Assembly: GCA_973895155.1 (NCBI GenBank)
Contig: OZ316896.1
Span: 7,378,001-7,442,000, forward strand
Source: Marsupella aquatica
Lineage: Eukaryota; Marchantiophyta
DNA: 64,000 nt
Direction of reading: 5' to 3'
Shown: in pieces, positions 12,150-22,617 of the stretch
How the letters are laid out: the number at the start of each line of letters is the position of its first letter
Numbering within the stretch: position 1 is the first letter of the stretch
Position numbers and translations under genes: made by a program
Notes under the pieces: model-generated
Database searches by the model: none
The model's input: only the letters and a program-made list of their open reading frames with translations
What the model was told of the DNA's origin: nothing

Positions 12150-12332
12150 AAGAGCTCTGAGCATGCCTAGAGAGACATGGCTGTGTGGTAGCTCACTTGA
12201 GTAATGACTCATAGATCTTGGGTTCAAAAATTGTGGCTGATTGATCCCTTTCTGTGGGGTTTCACAAATTTCCTCTTAAATTTAATTAAAAAAAGAAAAA
12301 GAGAGAAAGAGCTCCGAGCGTGTTCAGGGAGA
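12150..12332 (+). mobile_element. tRNA-derived SINE with long target duplications
   Basis: The body, about 12176-12306, has an A-box-like TGGCTGTGTGG at 12178-12188 and a B-box-like GGTTCAAAA at 12221-12229. Their starts are 43 bases apart, as in a tRNA gene. The 3' end is an A-rich tail (ATTAAAAAAAGAAAAAGAGAG). The flanks are direct repeats: AAGAGCTCTGAGCATG from 12150 and AAGAGCTCCGAGCGTG from 12307. They extend to 26 bases with six differences, all transitions. Tail, internal promoter and target duplication together are diagnostic of a SINE mobilised by LINE machinery. Confidence 0.8.
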
Positions 12333-12618
12333 TTGCTAAAGAAAACAGACATCAAAGCGACAAAGGCCAGAAGACAAAGACAGCCTGAAGACCATCCAGC
12401 CAATTGAATTATGTATAACAACATCCAAGCAAAAGTATAATCTACTTCTATGATAAAGGATTCTCCCAACTAAGGTCTATATATTATTAAAACTTGAAAG
12501 GAGGGAACAAGTGAGTCATGTTTTCACCCTCTTTGGATTGACTGAATTGGGGTGCCCAAGGGGATATGCTGCCTTCTAGGGTACAATGTACATGCACCCG
12601 ATGTACGATATGCCACAG

Positions 12619-12870
12619 CACAAGAATTTTCTGGTACTTCATAGGTGCAGTTTGATCACATTTGATCACATGGATATTGAAGATGAAGATACTTACGATT
12701 CTAGAAATGAGTTAATCATTGAGGATGGTGACCCATCCACTTATTCAGAGGCCATGGCTTCCCTTGAGAAGCTGGAATGGATTGCTGCCAGACATAAGGA
12801 AATGAAGTCACGTTATGACAATAATACTTGGCAGCTAATAAAAATGCCTCAAGAATGCCATTCTACATTG
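12619..12870 (+). pseudogene. Copia polyprotein fragment, start of RT region
   Basis: The frame reads GDPSTYSEAMASLEKLEW, then MKSRYDNNTWQLIKMP. This is the conserved stretch just before the Copia reverse transcriptase core (normally P-x-x-F-x-E-A then W-x-x-A-M and N-x-T-W-x-L-V). The frame runs only about 80 codons and then joins an LTR start at 12871. RT, RNase H and the polypurine tract have therefore been lost by an internal deletion. Confidence 0.75.
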
Positions 12871-13219
12871 TGTTAGGGTTTCAACTAAACCTTGGCCCCG
12901 ACCTTGGCTAGGTTAAATAGAGTATGTTAACTGGAGTTAATATTAGTTAACTAGACTCTTCATGAAGGAAAACCCTTTTTGTATCCATGAAGAGAGTGCA
13001 TTTAGTTGAGAACCTGGTGAGAGAGTGAGAGAGAGCTTGCCATAGAGCTATGGTGATGATTGTAAATTTGTGTGCTCATAGTGACGGGCATAGTGAAGCT
13101 CTTGGTGCGACTGTGGATGTAACCAAACAGGGTGAACCAGGTATCTTTGTGTCGGTGTACTTGTGTGGTATATGTGTGGTGATTTTGAGAGGTCATACTA
13201 TAAATTTTGATCATACACA
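12871..13219 (+). repeat. Copia-type LTR
   Basis: It begins TGTTAGGGTTTCAAC and probably ends in CATACACA at 13219, about 349 bp. That is close to the 353 bp of the LTR at 50521-50873. It contains a run of GAGAG, then CTGTGGATGTAACC and GGTGAACCAGGTAT, matching GTGGACGTAGCC and GGTGAACCACGTAT in that LTR. It follows directly on a truncated RT fragment, so it is the 3' LTR of an internally deleted element. Confidence 0.65.
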
Positions 13220-15293
13220 TTGAGCTAAAACGGTAAAAAAATCATGAACTATGACAGTGTCAACATTCAAACACAGCCAATATTTGAGCAAAACGTCCAT
13301 TTTTGAACACAATCTGCCCTTTTAGTACAAAAAAATGAAAACGCATAGTCAAAACTCACACACAATGCCCGGAGGCAATGTTCAAATACAACACCCCATG
13401 GCCCACTATTCAAATACAAGGCCATGGTGCTCTGCTCAGGGCAAGACAGTAGTTGTACTTTACTCTGGTACATGGGAAGCATGAGAGGTTAATGGCTTTT
13501 TGCTTTGGAGTAGATGTTTTTGGGGGTTACTTTTGCTTTTTCATCATGTCACATTTAATTGTCATCAACTAACCATGCATTGTATTCCAGAAATATCTGT
13601 AAGGAGCCTTCACAAGGTGGACTGGAACACTCAGAGTGATTGCCATCCAAACTCCTTGTATGCAGTCAGAAGCTCTTTATGCACATAAACAAACAACATT
13701 TGAAGTCATGTCTCAACAATCTCTTAAGGACAACCACTGGCCGCCCAAATCCCTCAGTCTATACAAGCAAGTTTTGTTAAGTTTTCTTTCAGCAATACAC
13801 CCATGGGCAAATATTTAAGTGCAGTTGTTACAAAATGTTAAAAAAAAAAGGTATCCTAAAACTCCCTTAACCAGATATGACTGGTGGCCCCACTGGTGGT
13901 TCTTCCTTGCAAAAAATACCATTAAAAAACACCCTGCTGGTCTTTGTATATTAATTGTACAAGCAGTAGTGTGCGTAGATCAGGTACACCCAATCACGAA
14001 TGAGGCGGCATGCCCCTACGTACTCAATCTCCACTGTTGCAGTGACACAACAGACCTATGCTCCAACTGAAGCTCAATGGGATCAGTAGGCCAAGTAGGC
14101 AAAGAAAGAAATGGTAATTAATCGTGTATCTCTTTGACTAGTGGTGGGTTCTCCAATATAAATCTAAATGGAACAGCTAAGAGGTCTCACTCCAAGGGGG
14201 TCCCACATCACCCACAAAATTTTGAGTGAATAAACACCCTAAAGCATTAGTTAATAAAGTTTTTGAAAGAGATTTGTTTACCCTTACAATATTCTTGGAG
14301 TATTTTCATATATCGTTTAAGAAAATCATCATATAAATCATATTATAATTCCCAAAACCGGATTAAAACACCCATAATGTTCATTCCGCAAAAACTTAAA
14401 AGTCTTTTACTAAACCCAATAAAAAACCCTATACTTATTTGCTAGTGATGGGTTGGAAGAAAAGAAGTGAGGACCCCAGGTGGAACAACACAGAATGAGG
14501 AAAAAAGGTATTACCTTGTTCAGGAGCCTACTCAGATTGCTTTGTCCGAGTGATTGAGAGTTTTGATATGTATTTTTGTTTCAATTTATTTTAGACAAGG
14601 TACCCAAGTAACCCAAAGATAATTTATTTTTGCTTTAAAGGGGTTACTAAAAAATCCACCCAAACTCTAGAAAGGAATAATCAATTATTCTTCTCAACAT
14701 GGGAATCCTTTTGAGAACTATTTACCTTTTTGGGGTCCCTTCACACTTTTAGATACCTTAATGAATATTCGTTTTCTCATTTGTCTAGATACAATAGTAC
14801 TAAAAGTTTTTCATTACCATTTGGGGAGAGATTGTCTCTTAATGGTATGCAATCTGAGACTTGAATCACCAAATCTGCTCTATTTAAAAAACTACTGAGG
14901 TGAGCCCCAATTTACTGCATGAGAAATCCAGCAAAATAGCCAGGCATAAGCTCCCTCCAAGCGCCATCATTAAACAAATCAGATCTAGCCAACTACTTCA
15001 CATGAGTGTTATGCCTAGGTACACTAGGTACATGGCCTCTGGTTCCAATCTCCAGGTCTTGGCATGACCATCAAGTCTCAGCTCAGGTCCACCATGCATT
15101 TGCCCTAGCCAGAGTTGTAGTTGACTTTGCATTCTTGTAGGGTGAGTTTGGGGTGTATCAGGGACTTTTGCCTCTAGTATGTACATACAACTTCATTGTC
15201 TGTGTAATTTGCAGCATTTCCCTTTACTTAGGAACTAAGTATGTGGACTTGATGGTTTGGCCACATATTTATAATGGGGTTATGCCACTATCA
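13220..15293. other. No gene recognised
   Basis: AT-rich, with short open frames lacking motifs. I could not identify any structural repeat. Confidence 0.45.
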
Positions 15294-15595
15294 TGTTATG
15301 TTAGTAATTGACTCAAGTTTGCGGTTTTAGTTAGTTTGGCCTTACTAGGGTTAGTTTACCTTTGATCACATTATGATAAGATCTGCTTAGACTAGGCCCA
15401 CACATCTTCAGCCCTTCCTTGGACCTTTCCTAGGGGTATAGGTTGGAGGAAGAACATTCTCTCCCTCATTCTTCATATGCACTCTCATAAACTATGGATC
15501 CTTCAAGAGTTTCTTCACTTGTGGTGTCTTGTTGGTGTAGCGTCTAATCGAGTGTAATCTCATGTTCCGCATTTGCTGTCTAGTCAAAGGTAACA
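15294..15595 (+). repeat. LTR of family A, copy 2
   Basis: It begins TGTTATGTTAGTAATTGAC and ends near GGTAACA (15595). It is colinear with 9176-9487, sharing the blocks listed there. No polypurine tract was seen upstream and no primer site downstream, so it is probably a solo LTR. Confidence 0.6.
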
Positions 15596-17517
15596 TATTC
15601 TTTCATGCTAGACTGCACAACATGAGGTCAGCAAAAGATGACTAGCTATAGACACACCTGCCAGTAGAATGATGCACAACAATTGATCAGAGAGAGCTAA
15701 TGAGGGTACTCGGACTAGATATGTACACAAAAGATTGTGCAACAGATCTACTGTAGACAAAAGGTGCTGCTCTATCTGCCTTGAAGGAATGTGAGAAGCC
15801 AAATAAAAAGGTGGTTAAGAGCTAGTAAGACTGGCCAGAGCAGCTAGAAAAAAACAAAATGGTAAGAAACCACAAGTCTGAAAAGATGGGTTGTGAACTA
15901 AGCTACCAGTTTGAGTTGCAACATGTGTGTCATGTATATTAAATAGCTTATATAATACACACCTTGAGGCCATGGACACAACGAGGGGGTGGGGGGGGAA
16001 GGGCCCGGGGAGGCGTCAACTATGGAAATCCATCTAGGAACTGTGTGGGAGTAAAAATATGTATATTGAGTAGTACTTGCAAATGTTCAAAAAAGCATGG
16101 GAGGTGAAAGAAGGTAGTGTATTCTCATACATTAAAAATAATTATTCAATAATATATACCTCTCATAAACCAAAATTTCAATTGCCATTAAAAGTGGAAA
16201 TAAAGAATATTGATAGAGATTTTCTTTCTAAAGAGGGGTATTTGAACTAGGCTAGGATCGCACATAGTATTAAGTAATATATACTTAGATACTTTGAGGG
16301 AAAATTCATGCCCAATTTAGATGAAACCTCCTTCTAATTAATAACAACTTTAGTGAGCTCACTGGCCTTAGAGCCTCCTTATCTACACATTAACTTGGGT
16401 CCCCAATTAATTGCAACCATTAAGTCAAGTAATGCTTCCCAAATTGATTGAAGAACTGAACTCATTAAACTTATTATCCCTAGCACATTCAAGTGTGATG
16501 CCCTGACTGTCCGGGATCATTGTATAAATAACACGGGTAAATACCATTAATTGTATGTATGCATTATTGCCTCATTCACAATTGGAGGACCCAAAAGGAA
16601 CGTCACACTCAAAAGTCACCATAGTTTATTATGCTTTAGGATATCATTTGTAGGGTGTAATGAGATGATATAGAAAATTTGATGTACTATACTTAATAAA
16701 CATCCTTTAGGTTAGTAACAATCATTCATTAAACTATCTAGCATTTGAGACTTTGAAGCTTTCCTTATATGTCCTTCAAAGATTGATAAAAGGACTTGTC
16801 ACGCAACGTGTCACATCATTTCAGGACTCGAAAGGACTCTAAAAAATGCATTTTAGACAATGAAATTTTACCAAAGCATGCATACTAATATAATAATCTT
16901 ATATTTCAAAACTCAAATATTGACCACACTAAACCTTTATGTATAGGACAAAAATAATCAGTAATCTTGGTTTATTTAGGGTCATCAATAATAGGATCCC
17001 TTAAAACAGTTGAAAACTTGATTTATCTACATGGCAAGGTAGGTTACACCATGTAAAATAGTATTGTGAAAAAATTAGACTTAAATGTCTTGAGATAAAA
17101 TCATGATGAAGCTTTTTCCATGTTGCAATTCAAGTCCTTTTTCACTAAAAAAACATGATTTTGAGTCCTGAAAGTGGTTCTTGCGAGGTACACCCAATTG
17201 TGAATGAGGCCTTATAGCCTAGTAGTGACAAGTTTAAATAAGTAAATAAGCAATTAGGACTTTAAGTAGGTTAAGTTTACGTTAAAAGCAAGGGCACGCT
17301 GAATAGGTTGAGGGGACTACCTGCTAGCCATCTCACCTTGTGTTGGGTCCTTCTGGTGGCGATACACCACTCGACTTACAATGACAATGGATTTGATATG
17401 GTGGCAAGGCAGTGGCGATGGGCTGACCAGGACATGGCGATTAAGTTTTTTGGCATCTCTAACTGCAGATTATATGAGATGCTTAGACCCACCCCAATTG
17501 AGTACTCAAGGCTCAAC
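15596..17517. other. No gene; G-rich tract and MITE fragment
   Basis: A G-rich tract lies at 15984-16010 (runs of 5, 8, 3 and 4 G with CCC between). GGCTAGGATCGCAC at 16250-16263 matches, in inverted orientation, the terminal region of the MITE-like element at 25230-25450. The preceding bases also match loosely, so a partial copy of that element may be present. No coding motif was found. Confidence 0.45.
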
Positions 17518-17826
17518 TGTTAAGGATTGCTCTTAGTCTTGTGACTCATAGGTTACGACAATTAGCTTAACCACAGTTAGGGACTTAGCTGAGGTTATGT
17601 TAGTTGTGTATGACCTTGCATATACCAGGGCTAGTGTAACACGCTGGTACATTGTGCTTGCTCATTGTAACTAAGCAACTTGAGGAAGAGAGATAGCTTG
17701 TGTGTTTGACTACTCTGAAGTAAAGTTGGTGTGTTCGTGTGGACGTAGCCTTGGAGAAGAGGTGAACCACGTATGGATCGTGTCGACTACGTGAGCATGG
17801 TATGAGTCATGATTGTATCGTCAACA
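17518..17826 (+). repeat. Copia-type solo LTR
   Basis: It begins TGTTAAGGATTGCTC and ends ATCGTCAACA. Its second half carries GAGAGATAGCTTGTG, GTGTGGACGTAGCC and GAGGTGAACCACGTATGG, in the same order as in the LTR at 50521-50873 (GAGAGCTTGTG, CGTGGACGTAGCC, GGTGAACCACGTATC). No internal Copia sequence adjoins it on either side. A clear 5-bp target duplication was not found. Confidence 0.7.
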
Positions 17827-18429
17827 CGATTTCCGACCAAACAAGAACTATTTCTGCAAACGAGAAGTGTGTTTTCAATTTCCGCCGAATCTCGCAAAAT
17901 CGGTGGTTTTTTAATCAAAAACAGGTTTTTGGGGAAATAATGTAATCCGTATCGGAGTTTGGATTGAATCAGGAAATTCAGGAATGTTCCAAACCACTGA
18001 AATTAATGCTCACAAACATACAATTTATCAAGGAAAAATTAGATACGAAAAACTTTGGCCTGAACCTCATATTCATGCTCTCCGAAGATATATGAAAGGT
18101 CTTATCTAGAAATCCATATCCACTTTTCGAGCAAAGTCCGATAACTGTATTGGACTCTGGATTTCAACCATGACAGTTCCAACCCAATCTCAATTTTTTC
18201 AGTTTTTGGTAATTTACCATAACTATTTTACATCACAGTCGATAAAAAATTACTGTATGGTTTGTCAAACTTACCTTGTAGTTACCTCTGCAATTGACCA
18301 TAGTTATCTCCGCAAGTGACCATAGTCAACATGCCGTTATTTCAACAACAATGCACAGTCCGATAAAATTATCGCGAAAACTACGGACAACAAAAATACT
18401 TGCCGACAATACTAAGATCCTTCGGTTCA

Positions 18430-18660
18430 TCGGTTAAATTTCAAAATTTCAACTATCCATATGAAGAAAACACTTTTTGCAATACCAACATCAGATAAAT
18501 TTATCGCTTCAATTTCAAAATTGCAACTTCCATATGAAGGAAACACTTTTTGCAATACCAACATTAGATAAATTTATCGCTTCAATTTCAAAATTGCAAC
18601 TTCCATATGAAGGAAACACTTTTTGCAATACCAACATCAGATAAATTTATCGGTTAAATT
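18430..18660. repeat. 73-bp tandem repeat, about three units
   Basis: GATAAATTTATCG sites start at 18493, 18566 and 18639, exactly 73 bp apart. Between them lie near-identical runs containing CATATGAAGGAAACAC and TTTTTGCAATACCAACAT. A partial, more diverged unit precedes the first. Confidence 0.9.
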
Positions 18661-18758
18661 TCAAAACTATATAATTTTGCCACGATGCACGTGTAAGAAT
18701 GAAATTGGAAATCCAAGAAATATACCCTTCTTTGCTATTTTGTTGTTTAGGGCGACAA

Positions 18759-18809
18759 CCAATCAAAAGTGGCCACGTGGGCCAACCCGTCAACAGACAC
18801 TATAAAAGG
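18759..18809 (+). promoter_or_regulatory. Promoter-like cluster: CCAAT, G-box, TATA
   Basis: CCAATC (18759-18764), the G-box core CACGTG (18774-18779) and TATAAAAGG (18801-18809) occur in that order within 51 bases on the plus strand. This is the arrangement of a plant RNA polymerase II core promoter. A possible poly(A) signal AATAAA lies at 19145-19150. No convincing ORF follows, so the cluster may drive a non-coding or transposon transcript. Confidence 0.5.
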
Positions 18810-19746
18810 GCCACCGCCGATAAGTTTTTGGCGTCATTATCTAGAGTAGATTTTTGGGAGTTGTGTTCTTGGAGCAACATTCTGTCCGTTGAGCCATTCA
18901 TTTTCCCTGATTGAGGGAGTAATGCAAAGCCCCATAGTGTCTCGGATAACCATGTCTCAATCAGACATAGATTCACCTTCAAGTTTAGTTAAAATCCTCT
19001 CCTAATATTGTCGCTTGCTCTTTGCCAAGTCGCATCCCTAAAGCTCTACCTCTCTCATAGTAGATTGTGCTTGAAATCTTTGACTTTGATTAGGATTCTG
19101 ATGCAAGTTCTGGTCCTAAGCCCAGTTCTTACTATGTGTCGCCTAATAAACTTGAGAAGCGTCATCTCTTGAGCGTTCCATCGCCAAGAATTGAGAAAAT
19201 TTCAATCTCAGGTTTAGGTCTGAGACGTCGCTTCAGGCCATCCATCCCGGGTTATGGAGAGGGTATCCGGCAACCGGTACGCGTATCGCACACGGCATTC
19301 AAGTTGCCACATTCAACTCACATTCAATGACGGATTTTTCAGTCTCCAGGTAAGGAACAGGAAGCTAGAAAAGAGTAAGTTTCTAAACCCGTGTGTTACT
19401 TCTGATAATTTTATCGGGTTAAGGATTCCAATGCTTCTTCTTTGGTAATTGTGTGTGAATATATTGTTTGAATAGTTTGAATACTTATCCCGATAAATTT
19501 ATCGCTGTCATGGTTTAACATTATGGTAATCAAATCAAGTGTTTGAATACTGAACCCGATAAATTTATCGCTATCAATCCAGCAAAGTTCTAAACTTTTT
19601 TATTATTGAGGAAAATTCTCAACATTGCTAAACGAGCATCGGAAGGCACAAGCATTGGAGAGGAGAAGTTAAGTAGCAAAGCACCAGAGCAAATATAACA
19701 AGAGTTCTTAGAAATATTTGGAACACGAATTCGGAAAAAAGATAAC

Positions 19747-20193
19747 ATGGACAACATAACACCACTATTAGACTGGGCTCATTGAGGGCTTCAAAATGAG
19801 TCCAAACATGACTACCTATGTACACCCACAAACAACATGTCAACCATTCTTAGTTTTGTAACTTTCTATAATGATAAAACAATATCAATCTTTGGAATAC
19901 AAACAACAATAAATTTATCGCAAATTTCAATCCTCCTTATATTTTGGGTACTCCTGGTTGGTCTCTCGAGGTTAGATCCATTAGCACAAGGTTTTGAGTA
20001 ACAAATATTGTCCCTATTATTATCTTGTATTGAAAAATAATATGGACAACATAACATCGCTATTAGATTGGGCTCATTGAGGGCTTCAAAATGAGTCCAA
20101 ACATGACTATCTATGTACACCCACAAACAACATACCAACAATTCTTAGTTTTGTAACTTTCTATAATGATAAAACAATATCAATCTTTGGAAT
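19747..20193. repeat. Direct repeat of about 152 bp, 295 bp apart
   Basis: The copy at 19747-19898 (ATGGACAACATAACA through CAATCTTTGGAAT) recurs at 20042-20193 with few differences. Between and after the copies lie members of the GATAAATTTATC palindrome family. Confidence 0.85.
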
Positions 20194-20256
20194 CTATCGG
20201 AGACACACTTCTCGTTTAGCCCGACTCATGTAGAAGTCATGTCTTCTAGGTCAATC

Positions 20257-20438
20257 TTTGCAATTTATTGGAGTCTCAAATAATCCTTAATCCATTAGAT
20301 GAATGGAGACTCCGATAAATTTATCGGAGTCTCAAATAATCCTTAATCCGTCAAAGGAATGAAGCCTCTGATAAATTTATCGGAGTCTCAACTAATCCTC
20401 AATCCGTCCAAGGAATGAAGACTCTGATAAATTTATCG
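20257..20438. repeat. 56-bp tandem repeat with palindromes
   Basis: Palindrome starts at 20313, 20369 and 20425 are exactly 56 bp apart, with a degenerate first unit at 20257. Each unit contains a version of GGAGTCTCAAATAATCCT followed by AATCC and GAATG. Confidence 0.9.
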
Positions 20439-20780
20439 GACCTTGAATATAGTATATGGAATGATTGCTCACTCCTATAATTCTATTTGATGTTCTTCAA
20501 ACATATTCAATTCTTCAAAAGAATGCAACTGAGGAATGCAGAATGCGATAAATTTATTGCAATCCGCTCGGGTCAGGACATTGCCACCAAATGACAAGTC
20601 AACCTTACATAGATGTTACTTGAACTGGAATGGTAGTTCCGATAAATTTATCGAGTTCTCTGGAGAAAGAGTCAAGTCTCTTGTGAGGAATGTAAGACTT
20701 GATAGGAGTCTAGTATTCGCTCTGAGTGAGGTGTTGTTCGCTCCGGCAAAAATAAACCTTTAATGGGCAGCCTGCTCCTC

Positions 20781-20790
20781 TTTATATAGG
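20781..20790 (-). promoter_or_regulatory. TATA-like box on the minus strand
   Basis: On the minus strand the sequence reads CCTATATAAA, with further GAGGAG downstream. It would fire leftwards through the palindrome block, opposite to the TATA box at 18801. On its upstream side (higher coordinates) there is CCACGTAC near 20865. The assignment rests on motifs only. Confidence 0.35.
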
Positions 20791-20836
20791 GGATGCTCTA
20801 ACCATGGTTACTTTTTCCCGTTAATCATGGTTATAT

Positions 20837-22600
20837 TTGCACCAACCCGGGTTAGTACGTGGTCGACCCTCGATTACGTGGTTCGGACCAATTTACTCGC
20901 AGTTTGGACTTTTTCACAGACCGAATGTAAAACCCGATGCACGTATTGCTCCCTGCATTCCCGCGGCGATGCGATGTAGGCAACTCGTGTTTTTTCAATT
21001 TTTCGGCAGTTTTATCGAAGATTGCATTGCCTTAGAAAAAAATGGAATCGGGTTAAACAAGAAGTGTGTCACACTTCTCAGTCGGTCCGAAATTGTGTTC
21101 GTCATGAAGGAAGACGTCATAGTTCAACATCAACTGGACTTGGGAGGTGACATTCTCTATAGAGGACTGGGGTGGTATGTGGCGCCACTTGTGATCATCT
21201 GACTTTTCCTTTCGGGCTAAAGTGTTTATCTGGCAAGTTCTTGCTTTGGGATTCTTCACGGTTCCCGTGCTCTTCGTATTGGGAAATTGGATGGAAGCTG
21301 TAATTTTTGCCCTGGAGTTGTGGAGACCATTCCTCATCTATTCTTTGCATGCTCGTATGCCAACCAGTGTTGGCAGACTACCCACGGCTGGCTGAATGGT
21401 GCATGCATGGGACCTGGATTTAAACTAGTGAATTTGCCAGAGATCTAGGTTCACTAATTATACTCTCAGGCTCTTTCTGATTTCCTAGGTAATGTGGAAA
21501 TTCAACAGGAACACGCAGGGTGGAGGTTCCCCTGGCTAGGAACAAGAAAGAAGCTATCACACCAAAAGATCCGTCCTTACGCGGGGTTTGGCTTAGGCTA
21601 GCAAAAACTTTGTTAGTATTGAGGTTTTGGGCAAGGAGGGATGTGCAAACGGTACTTTATTCCCATAACTCGGCGCTAAGCGCACCCAATCCTACACTTA
21701 CACATACCCATAGGTATACTTTGTGTTCAGCCGCCGGAACGTACATTAAGTTGATAGCTTGATCAACCCCAGCTTAAGGACTTCTAAGCCTTCGTGCTGT
21801 CCGCCCCCAATCCAGATCCGATGATACAGGTATTGTCGCACCCATAACCCAGGCCTTAAATGTGAGTTAGTTCCCTGGGGCGACCACAACCACCAGTGGG
21901 GGTGAGGGTTTGGGCAAGGAGGTGTGTAGCGGGCCCGATTAGCCCTAAGTCGGGCTAACTCAATATACTTACCGGTATAATACTTGCGCAACTCGTACTG
22001 GTCATAGGTATATTTGTTTTCCACCATTGGAATATTCCCACAGTTAGTGACTCGGACTAACTCTCGGCTTGGGGCTTTCAAGCCATCGACGCGACAGAAC
22101 CTTGTGACATGCAATGGGTGGCAATCCCTACCATTAGTCCGCACCCGGTACGTCCCTTGAAATGGTGCCTAACTCACAAATCTCCTTTGGCCCGGCTGCG
22201 CAAGGTCTCCATAGCAAGTGAGCGACAAGGGAGAATATGCTGTATGGAACCATCTGCCAGAAAGAGTACCGGAACTTTATTGGTTTTGCACCAAGTGGGT
22301 GATGGTTAAGAGCAGATACCATCACGCCACATTGTCAAGAATTGCGGTGGCGAGGGATTAATTCAAGGGGAGTCTCCATCCCTTCCAATTATGGAAAGCT
22401 AGTTTGTCTGCTATGATTGATTCCAATCAATCCGAAGTTCCCATCGCTCATAGCTTACTACATATGAGGAGTTGTGCACAATGTATTTGAGGTCCAAGAG
22501 TCAATAGTAGAGACCCGTCGGGTAACTGACTCGTAAGAATAGAAAAAAGAAGAGCAAGTTGAAGCTTAGTGGACAACACAAGTTAGGACTGCATCAGGAT
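20837..22600. other. No gene; short hairpin at 21060-21078
   Basis: The only clear structure is AGAAGTGTG-T-CACACTTCT at 21060-21078. AGAAGTGTG also occurs at 17863 and inverted near 20205. A minus-strand open stretch at 21746-22144 has no ATG at its start and no recognisable domain. The stretch near 21.5-22.3 kb is richer in GC than its surroundings and may be transposon-derived. Confidence 0.4.
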
Positions 22601-22617
22601 CCACAGCCAACGTCAAT

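Larger units (their letters stand above)
18361..20653. repeat. Block of 13 CGATAAATTTATCG palindromes
   Basis: Perfect copies of the 14-base palindrome start at 19491, 19557, 20313 and 20640. One-mismatch copies start at 18361, 18493, 18566, 18639, 19907, 20369, 20425 and 20546, and a two-mismatch copy at 19403. Degenerate relatives lie at 18135-18156, 18240 and 20257. The site at 20313 sits in a perfect 28-bp palindrome (20306-20333). Each half-site contains GATAA, the core of plant GATA/I-box motifs. I found no good copy elsewhere in the window. No ORF with recognisable motifs spans the block. Confidence 0.85.

Noticed and set aside
21746-22144. Minus-strand open frame of 132 codons
   Set aside because: It starts with GTG, and the peptide has no recognisable domain. 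It lies in a GC-rich, probably transposon-derived stretch.
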